A model generated the notes under the pieces. The model was given only the letters and a program-made list of their open reading frames with translations, did no database searches and was not told the DNA's origin. The position numbers and the translations under genes are program-made. Below, piece by piece: positions 54,907 to 61,539 of a stretch of 64,000 nucleotides of DNA (position 1 is its first letter; each line of letters begins with the position of its first letter). Source of the stretch: Myxococcales bacterium (GTDB lineage Bacteria > Myxococcota_A > Polyangia > GCA-2747355); NCBI GenBank assembly GCA_020431405.1, contig JAGQIK010000373.1, forward strand, positions 16,206 to 80,205, read 5' to 3'.

Positions 54907-56898
54907 TTACTCGGGGTCGCAGGCGCCGGTGCAGTTTTGCACCACGCGGCCGTTTTCGATCAGCTCGAAGAACGCGTTTCGCATGGCGGGGATCTTGTGC
55001 ACGCTGCCGTGGGTGCCATTGTCCTCTTTGGGCGGGATGTTGGTCACCGGCGAGGGCGTGAGCTTCTCGTCGAAGACCATCAGCGCGCTGGTGCCCGCCG
55101 GCGCGCCGCCAGGTGACGGCGCGCTGATCGTCTCGAAGCCGTAGAGGTCTTTGGCCGACGGCGTGACGAGCTTGAGCTTGGCCGTGCGTGCGGCCCACTC
55201 GGTGAGCAGGTTGCGCACCTGGCTGTCGTTGACGGCCTCGATGAAGAGCGCGGTGAACGGCTTGCGGCCGGGGAAGCGGTTGTTGACCAGCCGGTGCACG
55301 TAGCTCATGCAGTCGACGGGATCGAGGTTGGTCTGGATCAGCGAGAAGAGCAGCTGCTGGTCGAGCGGGTTCTTGTAGATCTTGTCGACGATCGGACCGT
55401 ACTCGTTCCACTGCACGGCACGCTGCAGGAAGTGCGTCAGGCCGCCGCCGCCCACCGACAGCACGCCGCGCTCGAACTGCGGCGAGGTGGCCGTGGTGAG
55501 CATGCCGAAGGTGCCGCCGTTGGAGATGCCGAAGTAGTGCACCTTGCTGCCGTCGAAGGCGTCTTTGTACTTGAAGCCGTTGGCGCCGGTGGCGAGCTTT
55601 TCGCGCACCAGGCGCACCATGGCGGTCTGGTTAGCGATCTTCTGCATCACCTCGGAGACGAAGTAGTCGATGCCGGGCAGGTTGCTGGTCAGCGAGTCGA
55701 GCAGCGGCTGGAACAAGTCCTCGCTCACGCCGATGTACGTGGCGACGAGCGGGTACTTGTAGGTGCGCATGATCTCGTTGGTGTTGCCGCGCGTGCCCTG
55801 GTTGGGTCCGCCGAGAAATCCGTGGCCGTAGACGATGGTGGGGCGCGGCGTGCCGCCGGTGGTGACCGACTCGGGGATCGTCACCAGAAACTCGATCTTC
55901 TTGGTGCCGAACTGCTTGGGCTTGCCGTCGCTGCCGAGCTCGATGGGCTTCTTGTTGCCGGGCAGGAAGCTCGGCACCTCGAGCTCGCCGACGAGCTGGC
56001 GGTTGTTGTTGCTGTCGACCGTATCCGACGTGATGACCGGATCGGGCATGGTGTAGCTGTTCATCACGTCGTGCATGGCGAGCAGCGGCGCGGTGACCTG
56101 CTCTTCGGAGCGCGAGTGAAACGACCAGGCGAGGATCACCTCCTCGGGCTTGAGGCCGGCGTTCTTGATGGCGGCGTTGACGATCTTGAACGCATCGCGC
56201 TGACTCTCGATGGCGGGCTCGCTGGTGGGCGTGCCGTCGCGCAGCGCGACGAAGGCGGCGCGCGGCGTGATCGCCGAGCCGTCGAGGTGCTTGACCTTGT
56301 CGCGGATCACGACGACGTACTTGGTGTTGGGCGTTAGCGCGCGGTGCGGGCGCAAGATCAGCGCGCGGTGGGTGTCGACCGGCGAGCGCTGGTCGAGCTC
56401 GGCGAGCACCGGGACCTTCTCGATGACGGTGCCGTCGCTTTTGACCTCGAGCAGATACACCGGCGAGTCGGCGGCGACGGTCAGCTCGGGCTTGGTCGGA
56501 TCGGGCAGCGACTTGATGTCGATGCCGGCCTGGCCGAAGTAGGCGAGGATCGCCGGGATCAGCGTGTAGCCGTCGAACTGCGAGAACATCGCCGGCGTGG
56601 TGCCCTTGGGCAGCGCCTCGGCAGGGACCTCGATGTGATAGCCGGTCTTGGTCTTGCTGTCGGCGGCGAGATAGAAGTCCGAGGGGAACGGATACATCGC
56701 CACCTCGGGCACCAACGGGTTGCCGCCCGGTAGGTTGGGATAGCCCGCGTCGCCGCCGCCGCCCTCGTTGACGCCGCCGTCGCCGCCGTCGGCCACGCCG
56801 GCTTCGAAGGGCTTGGTGTTGTCGCTGCAGGCCGCCGCACCGATGGCGAGCACGCCGGCGAGGGCCAAGAGGCGCATGACGCGCAGAAAGCTAAGCAC
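54907..56898 (-). CDS. Alpha/beta-hydrolase-like lipoprotein
   Basis: 663 residues. Seen: a lipobox (GAAAC, Cys24), an acidic Gly-rich spacer, a Big-type beta domain (about 160-240, RALTPNTKYVVVI), then an alpha/beta-hydrolase fold with IVYGHGFLGGP and the nucleophile elbow GISNGG (GxSxG). The GTG at 56898 has GGGAGG 6-7 bases upstream; an upstream reading from 56955 is not needed. Known: the family includes lipases and esterases. Inferred: a cell-surface esterase; the acid and His of the triad are not certain. Confidence 0.75.
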   Translation of the reverse strand: MLSFLRVMRLLALAGVLAIGAAACSDNTKPFEAGVADGGDGGVNEGGGGDAGYPNLPGGNPLVPEVAMYPFPSDFYLAADSKTKTGYHIEVPAEALPKGTTPAMFSQFDGYTLIPAILAYFGQAGIDIKSLPDPTKPELTVAADSPVYLLEVKSDGTVIEKVPVLAELDQRSPVDTHRALILRPHRALTPNTKYVVVIRDKVKHLDGSAITPRAAFVALRDGTPTSEPAIESQRDAFKIVNAAIKNAGLKPEEVILAWSFHSRSEEQVTAPLLAMHDVMNSYTMPDPVITSDTVDSNNNRQLVGELEVPSFLPGNKKPIELGSDGKPKQFGTKKIEFLVTIPESVTTGGTPRPTIVYGHGFLGGPNQGTRGNTNEIMRTYKYPLVATYIGVSEDLFQPLLDSLTSNLPGIDYFVSEVMQKIANQTAMVRLVREKLATGANGFKYKDAFDGSKVHYFGISNGGTFGMLTTATSPQFERGVLSVGGGGLTHFLQRAVQWNEYGPIVDKIYKNPLDQQLLFSLIQTNLDPVDCMSYVHRLVNNRFPGRKPFTALFIEAVNDSQVRNLLTEWAARTAKLKLVTPSAKDLYGFETISAPSPGGAPAGTSALMVFDEKLTPSPVTNIPPKEDNGTHGSVHKIPAMRNAFFELIENGRVVQNCTGACDPE

Positions 56899-56951
56899 TG
56901 ATACCTCCCAAGCGGTGAATCGCGGCAGCCTACCGCGCGGGCAGGTGCGGA

Positions 56952-58241
56952 TCAATCTGTCGGCCCGCGACGTGCCGTGCGCGGCGGCAGCGCGGCGCGC
57001 ACGTCGCTCAAGCGCATCGAGGGGCGCACGAAGCCGAGGCGTACGCCGGCCATGGTGGCGACCATCGCGCGGCGAAGCGGGGCGAAAAAGCGGCTCAGGC
57101 CCATGCCGTAGTCGCGCATTGCGGCTAGCGCGCGGCTTTCACCCTGGAAGAACGGCGTCAGCCAGCGTGTCATGCGCTGGTAGAAGCCGAGGTGTGCGCG
57201 GCGCGCGCGCGTGTAGCGGGCGAGCGCTTCGGGCAACGCGCGCGGCGAGTCGAGCTCGGCGACGCAGTCGGCGAGCACGGCCGCGTCGTAGAGGGCGAGG
57301 TTGGCGCCCTGGCCGAGCTGCGGCGAGGTGGCGTGCGCCGCGTCGCCGACGAAGACGCAGTTGCCCCAGTGCCAGCGCGACATCACCACGTCGTAGTAGG
57401 GCGCGAAGAGCAGCGCGTCGATGTCGGGCACCTGCTCGATGATCGGCGCGGCGCGCGGCTCGTAGCGCAGCACCTGCTCGCGAAAGGCGCGCAGGCCGGC
57501 GCGGCGAAAGTGGGTCACGCGATCGCCGTGAAGGCTCCAGAAGAGGCTCAGCAGCGGCTTTTCGCCGCGCGCGCCGAGGCCCGTGGGCAAGAGGCCGAGA
57601 AACGCGCGCGTGCCCTCGACGACCTGCGTGAGCGTGCGGTCGAAGCCGAGCCCGCCGGGGTCGTCGGCGACGAACCACAGCGCGCCCCACGGATAGCGCG
57701 CCGCGCGCACGACGAGGTGCTCGAGATCGTCGCGCAGCTGCGAGCGTGCGCCGTCGGCGACGATGACGAGCTCGTGCGGTCCGTGGCGGCGTCCGCGCGC
57801 GTCGACCAGCCAGCGCCGCTCGACGCCGCGGCCGCTGTCGCCGGCGGCGGCGAAGCTGTCGATGGGACAGCCGCAGCGCAGCGTCACGCCGGGCTCGCTG
57901 CGCACGGCGCCGAACAGCGCGTCGAACAGGGCGCCGCGATGGATGCCGAGCCCGAAGAGGCTCGGCGCCAGCTCGGCGTAGCTGAGGTCGATCACCACGC
58001 GGCCAGAGACGGTGCGGCAGTAGAGGCGATCGATGATCGCGCCGCGGCCGACGACGCGCTCGTAGAGCCCGAGGCGATGCAGCACGCCGAGGCCCGTGGG
58101 CTGCAGCACGATGCCGGCGCCGACGGGCTTGGGGTCGTCGACGGCCTCGTAGACGGTCACGCGGTGGCCCTGGCGGGCGAGCAGCAGCGCCGCCGCGCCG
58201 CCGGCGCTTCCACAGCCGATGATGGCGACGTCGAGATCCAA
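56952..58241 (-). CDS. FAD-dependent monooxygenase (PHBH fold)
   Basis: 429 residues. Seen: the dinucleotide motif IIGCGSAGGA (Gly9, Gly11, Gly14), an acidic residue after strand 2 (VYEAVDDP), GAGIVLQPTGLGVLHRLGL typical of salicylate-hydroxylase-like enzymes, the DG-type segment VIVADGARSQLR, and the second FAD motif VFVGDAAHATSPQLGQGANL. Known: NAD(P)H-dependent hydroxylation of small aromatic or polyketide substrates. TTG start preceded by GGAAG. Divergent from the unknown gene at 58325. The substrate is not predictable. Confidence 0.9.
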   Translation of the reverse strand: MDLDVAIIGCGSAGGAAALLLARQGHRVTVYEAVDDPKPVGAGIVLQPTGLGVLHRLGLYERVVGRGAIIDRLYCRTVSGRVVIDLSYAELAPSLFGLGIHRGALFDALFGAVRSEPGVTLRCGCPIDSFAAAGDSGRGVERRWLVDARGRRHGPHELVIVADGARSQLRDDLEHLVVRAARYPWGALWFVADDPGGLGFDRTLTQVVEGTRAFLGLLPTGLGARGEKPLLSLFWSLHGDRVTHFRRAGLRAFREQVLRYEPRAAPIIEQVPDIDALLFAPYYDVVMSRWHWGNCVFVGDAAHATSPQLGQGANLALYDAAVLADCVAELDSPRALPEALARYTRARRAHLGFYQRMTRWLTPFFQGESRALAAMRDYGMGLSRFFAPLRRAMVATMAGVRLGFVRPSMRLSDVRAALPPRTARRGPTD

Positions 58242-58270
58242 AGCGGTTACTTCCGCTTACGAAGCGGCTC

Positions 58271-58297
58271 TTGACAGGCACCTGAACAAAAGTTCAG
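58271..58297 (+). promoter_or_regulatory. TTGACA box with LexA-like operator CTGAAC-N4-GTTCAG
   Basis: A perfect -35 TTGACA (58271-58276) is followed by the perfect inverted repeat CTGAAC-AAAA-GTTCAG (58282-58297), which fills the spacer; a weak -10 (CAGTAT) overlaps its end. GAAC-N4-GTTC is the core of LexA boxes in Gram-positive bacteria and close to the site reported for myxobacterial LexA. The gene at 58325 starts 28 bases later. Confidence 0.55.
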
Positions 58298-58324
58298 TAT
58301 CAGTTCGGGAGCGCGAAACACTCG

Positions 58325-58861
58325 ATGAGCAACACCGAAAAAGCGCCGCGGACGATGGCTCCGCGGTCCGAAAAAAGCCCCGAATCGACGGCGGCGGCCG
58401 ACGCCATTAACCAGATTTCCCCGATCCCGGAGTCGGTCGTCGCCGTCGTCCATCTTTATCACGAGCACCTCGGCGAGGTGGTGTTCCCCGACGTGGACAG
58501 CGCTGCGCTGGACGCAGCGGTCGACGCCGTGCTGCGCGCCGAGCAGGCCGAGCAGGCGGCGCGCGAGGCGCTCGCACGCGCGCGCGCCGAGCTCGCCGAG
58601 CGCGACGAAGCGCTCTATCGCATGGCGCAGCGCGCGTTGGCCTACGCGCGCGTCTTCGCCGATGGCCAGCCCGAGCTGGCTGCTCGTGTCGACACGATCT
58701 CGCTTCGGCGGCGGCCGCGCAAAAAGGGCGGCGACGGCGGTGACGCGGTGACCGCGGGGCCGCCGCCGACAGCGACGAGGAGCAGGCCTCGTTGCTCAAA
58801 GCGATCTAGCTTGCGGCCGAGACGAATGCGGGAATCGCCAACAACGAGCTTGAATACATGA
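58325..58861 (+). CDS. Unknown coiled-coil protein, C-terminus possibly frameshifted
   Basis: 178 residues as read. Seen: a polar start; a short globular part (about 30-70, VVAVVHLYHEHLGEVVFPDV); a long charged helix (about 75-120) rich in Ala, Glu and Arg; and RRRPRKKGG. After about residue 143 the reading becomes a Pro/Arg/Ser/Thr mixture unlike the rest, while the frame one base back gives an acidic end AAADSDEEQASLLKAI with a stop at 58807-58809. A missing G in the GGGG run at 58756-58759 would explain this. Function unknown; a LexA-like site upstream hints at DNA-damage control. Confidence 0.55.
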   Translation: MSNTEKAPRTMAPRSEKSPESTAAADAINQISPIPESVVAVVHLYHEHLGEVVFPDVDSAALDAAVDAVLRAEQAEQAAREALARARAELAERDEALYRMAQRALAYARVFADGQPELAARVDTISLRRRPRKKGGDGGDAVTAGPPPTATRSRPRCSKRSSLRPRRMRESPTTSLNT

Positions 58862-58970
58862 ACGACGGAACAAGGAACGCGAACCTCGAATGACGGGGGG
58901 TTCGGCGGCGGCGCAGCTAGCTCACCTGCCGTTCAAACCTCGCGTTCTTTGTCCCGTCGTTCATGTATTC
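58852..58970. repeat. Long inverted repeat, 31-bp arms
   Basis: Arms 58852-58882 and 58940-58970 are complementary at 29 of 31 positions, one of the two differences being a G-U pair in RNA. Weaker similarity continues outside the arms (CAACAACGA on both sides). It occupies the gap between the coiled-coil gene and the convergent lipoprotein gene. A two-way terminator or a remnant of a small mobile repeat are both possible. The rest of 58971-59098 shows nothing further. Confidence 0.75.
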
Positions 58971-59098
58971 GGATTCGTTGTTGCTCGTTCAGCATTCCGG
59001 CCAAACGCTTTCGTGTCGCGCGCGCGTGCGCGGGTACCCTCTCGCGCTCGGCGCCTGCGTGCGCGCGCGCGGCACCCCTCCCGTCACTACTTCTCGCG

Positions 59099-59458
59099 CT
59101 ACTTCTTCTTGGCGCCGTCGCTGCCGTCTCCGTCGATCTCCTTGGCCCAGCTGTCGGCGAGCGGACAGCCGCCGAGGCCGGCGCGGCGCGCCTCGGCGCG
59201 CAGCTTCTCGATGCGCTGCTTGGGCGAGATCGTAAACAGCTTGGAGAACAGCTGGCGCCCGCTCTCGGTCTTGAGGTGCTCGTTGACGTAGTTGGAGAGC
59301 TTGAGCGCGCGCTCGCGCACGTCTTCGGTCTTGCCGAGCTTGGCGCGCGTCTCGGCGTTGCAGATCGTGTCCACGTCGGAGGGCAGCGAGCTCTTGCAGC
59401 CGGCGGCGCCGAGGGTCAGCAAGAGCAGCGACAGCAGGGCCAGCGGTGCGGTTTTCAT
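59099..59458 (-). CDS. Small lipoprotein of unknown function
   Basis: 119 residues. Seen: a signal with lipobox LGAAGC (about Cys21), then a helical, charged body with two further cysteines (DTICNAETRAKLGK and LGGCPLADSWAKE) and a Lys-rich end. The two cysteines could form a disulfide. ATG at 59458; the upstream in-frame reading lies inside the next gene's territory. It lies 19 bases after the ybaK-like gene on the same strand. I do not recognise the family. Confidence 0.65.
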   Translation of the reverse strand: MKTAPLALLSLLLLTLGAAGCKSSLPSDVDTICNAETRAKLGKTEDVRERALKLSNYVNEHLKTESGRQLFSKLFTISPKQRIEKLRAEARRAGLGGCPLADSWAKEIDGDGSDGAKKK

Positions 59459-59477
59459 GGCGCTAAGCGTACTGCAA

Positions 59478-59948
59478 CTACTGCGGTCGTGCGATGTCGG
59501 CGAGGCTGGCGCCGCAGGCGCGCACGAGGTCTTCGGCGCGCAGCTCGAGCTGGTGGCCGCGACGACCGGCGCTGACGAAGACGCGCTCCTCGGCGGCCAG
59601 CGAGCGGTCGATGACCACGTCGAGCCGGCGCTTGTGGCCGAGCGGCGAGATGCCACCGACGACGTAGCCGGTGGCGCGCTCGGCCTCGGCGGCGTCGGCC
59701 ATGCGCGCGCGCTTGCCGCCGCGCGCGCCGGCGAGCGCCTTCAGATCGAGCGAGCCGCTCACCGGCACGATGGCGACCACCAGCGCCCCGTCGACCTCGG
59801 CGACGAGCGTCTTGCCGACCTGCGCGTAGCGCGCACCGAGCTTGTCGGCGGCGTCGCGCCCGTAGGACTCGGCGTCCTCGCTGGGTGTATAGCGCCGCAG
59901 CTCGAAAGGGACTTTGAGCCGTTTGAGCGCGGCGACAGCGGGTGTCAT
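59478..59948 (-). CDS. ybaK: YbaK/EbsC-type Cys-tRNA(Pro) deacylase
   Basis: 156 residues, the normal length for YbaK. Seen: the start TPAVAALKRLKVPFELRRYT, the conserved Lys in VGKTLVAEVDGALVVAIVPV, and YVVGGISPLGHKRRLDVVID, the family signature. Known: hydrolyses Cys-tRNA(Pro) that prolyl-tRNA synthetase makes by mistake, in the cytosol. Two possible paralogues (ProX/PrdX, YeaK) differ in the loop after VGG; the ISPLGHK sequence favours YbaK. Confidence 0.92.
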   Translation of the reverse strand: MTPAVAALKRLKVPFELRRYTPSEDAESYGRDAADKLGARYAQVGKTLVAEVDGALVVAIVPVSGSLDLKALAGARGGKRARMADAAEAERATGYVVGGISPLGHKRRLDVVIDRSLAAEERVFVSAGRRGHQLELRAEDLVRACGASLADIARPQ

Positions 59949-59973
59949 CGCGACTTAGTTTACACTTGGCGGC

Positions 59974-61539
59974 ATGCGCTTGTTGGTATGTACGCTCGCC
60001 GCGCTGCTCGCTGGTGCCGGCGTCGCGCGCGCCGATCAGACCATCCACCTCGAGGGCGATCTGCCGCAGGGCGGCGCCGACTTCGTGCTGGTGCCCTTCG
60101 AGGTGCCTGCCGGTGTGGCCGAGATCGAGGTGCAGCACAAAAACCCCGACAGCGACAACGTGATCGACTTCGGCCTCGAAGATCCGGCGGGCTTTCGCGG
60201 CTGGGGCGGCGGCAACAGCGAGCCGGCGCTGGTCAACGAAAAGGCCGCATCGCGCAGCTATCTGCCCGGGCCGATCAGCGCGGGCACCTGGAACGTCGTC
60301 GTCGGGTTGGCGCTGATCAAGCGCGCGCCGGGCCGCTACAGCATCGACGTGGTGCTGCGCGACGCGGCCACGCTGGCGCCGCAGACCGAGCGCTCGCCCT
60401 ACGCGCCGTCGGCGCCGCTGGAAAACGGCGCGCGTTGGTACGCCGGCGACTTTCACGTTCACTCGCGCGAGAGCGGCGACGCGCGGCCAACCATCGACGA
60501 GGCGGCGACCTTCGCGAGCTCGCGTGGCCTCGACTTCATCGTGCTCACCGAGCACAACACGGTCAGCCACCGCGAGTATCTGCGCGCCGAGCAGGCCAAG
60601 CACCCGAGCCTGCTGTTGATGCCTGGCATCGAGCTGACGACCTACAAGGGCCACATGGGCCTCATCAACGCCACCCGCTACGTCGACCACAAGCTCGGCG
60701 TGGGCGGGCGCGACATCGCCGCCGTCGTCGGCGACGCGGTGGCGCAGCAGGCGCTGGTCTCGATCAACCACCCGCTGCTCGACCTGCAGGACGCCTGCAT
60801 CGGCTGTAAGTGGGAGCACGCGATCCCGGCCGAGCTTCACGCCGTCGAGATCGCCACCGGTGGCTGGAAGGAGACGGGCTTTCTGTTCGGCCTCAAGACG
60901 ATCGACTTCTGGGACCAGCTCGCCGCCGACGGACGCATCGTCGCCGCCATCGGCGGCAGCGACGATCACCGTGCCGGCCAGGACCTCGGCGCGTTTCAGA
61001 GCCCCACCGGCTCGCCGACAACGATGGTCTACGCCGAGGCGCTCTCGGCCGAGGCGATCGTGGCCGGCGTGCGCGCCGGCCGCACCGTGGTCAAGCTGCA
61101 GGGCCCTGACGATCCGATGCTCGACGTGGCGGTGGTCAACGGGCCGGAGCACGCCGTCGGTCTGCAGGTGCTCGCCGGCGTGCAGGCCGAGCTGCTGGTC
61201 ACCGTCGACGGCGCCAAGGGCAACGCGCTGCGCATGGTCATCGACGGCGAGCGCGGCAAGGCCGTGCCCATCGACGCCGATCCGTTCAGCTATCGGCTCA
61301 CCGTCGACACGCCCGAGACGGGGCTTCGCCGCGTGCGCGCGGAGGTGTGGGTCGGCAGCGCGCCGCGCACCGTGAGCAGCCACGTGCTGCTGCGCCGCGA
61401 GCAGGTCGAAGACGACGGCGGCGGCTGCGCGCACGCGCTGGCTGTGCCGCCGCGCGACGCGAGCGTGCCGCTAGCGCTTCTTTGTGCGCTCGCGCTGCTT
61501 GGCGCCGCGCTTGTTGGGCGTCGTCGTCGGTCGCGCTAG
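59974..61539 (+). CDS. CehA/McbA-type metallohydrolase with MYXO-CTERM tail
   Basis: 521 residues. Seen: a signal peptide (ending in VARA), a beta-sandwich prodomain (about 22-145), a PHP-like metal domain (about 155-350) with DFHVHSRESGD, LTEHNTVSH, INHPLLDLQ and GGSDDHRAGQ, a beta-rich end, then GGGCAHA, a hydrophobic helix (ASVPLALLCALALLGAALVG) and RRRRSR. The last part is a MYXO-CTERM tail. Known: PHP-type proteins such as CehA hydrolyse phosphate or carbamate esters using metal. Inferred: a surface-attached hydrolase. Its last 69 bases overlap the convergent gene. Confidence 0.85.
   Translation: MRLLVCTLAALLAGAGVARADQTIHLEGDLPQGGADFVLVPFEVPAGVAEIEVQHKNPDSDNVIDFGLEDPAGFRGWGGGNSEPALVNEKAASRSYLPGPISAGTWNVVVGLALIKRAPGRYSIDVVLRDAATLAPQTERSPYAPSAPLENGARWYAGDFHVHSRESGDARPTIDEAATFASSRGLDFIVLTEHNTVSHREYLRAEQAKHPSLLLMPGIELTTYKGHMGLINATRYVDHKLGVGGRDIAAVVGDAVAQQALVSINHPLLDLQDACIGCKWEHAIPAELHAVEIATGGWKETGFLFGLKTIDFWDQLAADGRIVAAIGGSDDHRAGQDLGAFQSPTGSPTTMVYAEALSAEAIVAGVRAGRTVVKLQGPDDPMLDVAVVNGPEHAVGLQVLAGVQAELLVTVDGAKGNALRMVIDGERGKAVPIDADPFSYRLTVDTPETGLRRVRAEVWVGSAPRTVSSHVLLRREQVEDDGGGCAHALAVPPRDASVPLALLCALALLGAALVGRRRRSR

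Noticed and set aside
58890..59291. Arg/Ser-rich plus-strand frame over the long inverted repeat and the small lipoprotein gene
   Set aside because: No Shine-Dalgarno, composition unlike neighbours, and most of it is antisense to a lipoprotein gene with a clear signal peptide.
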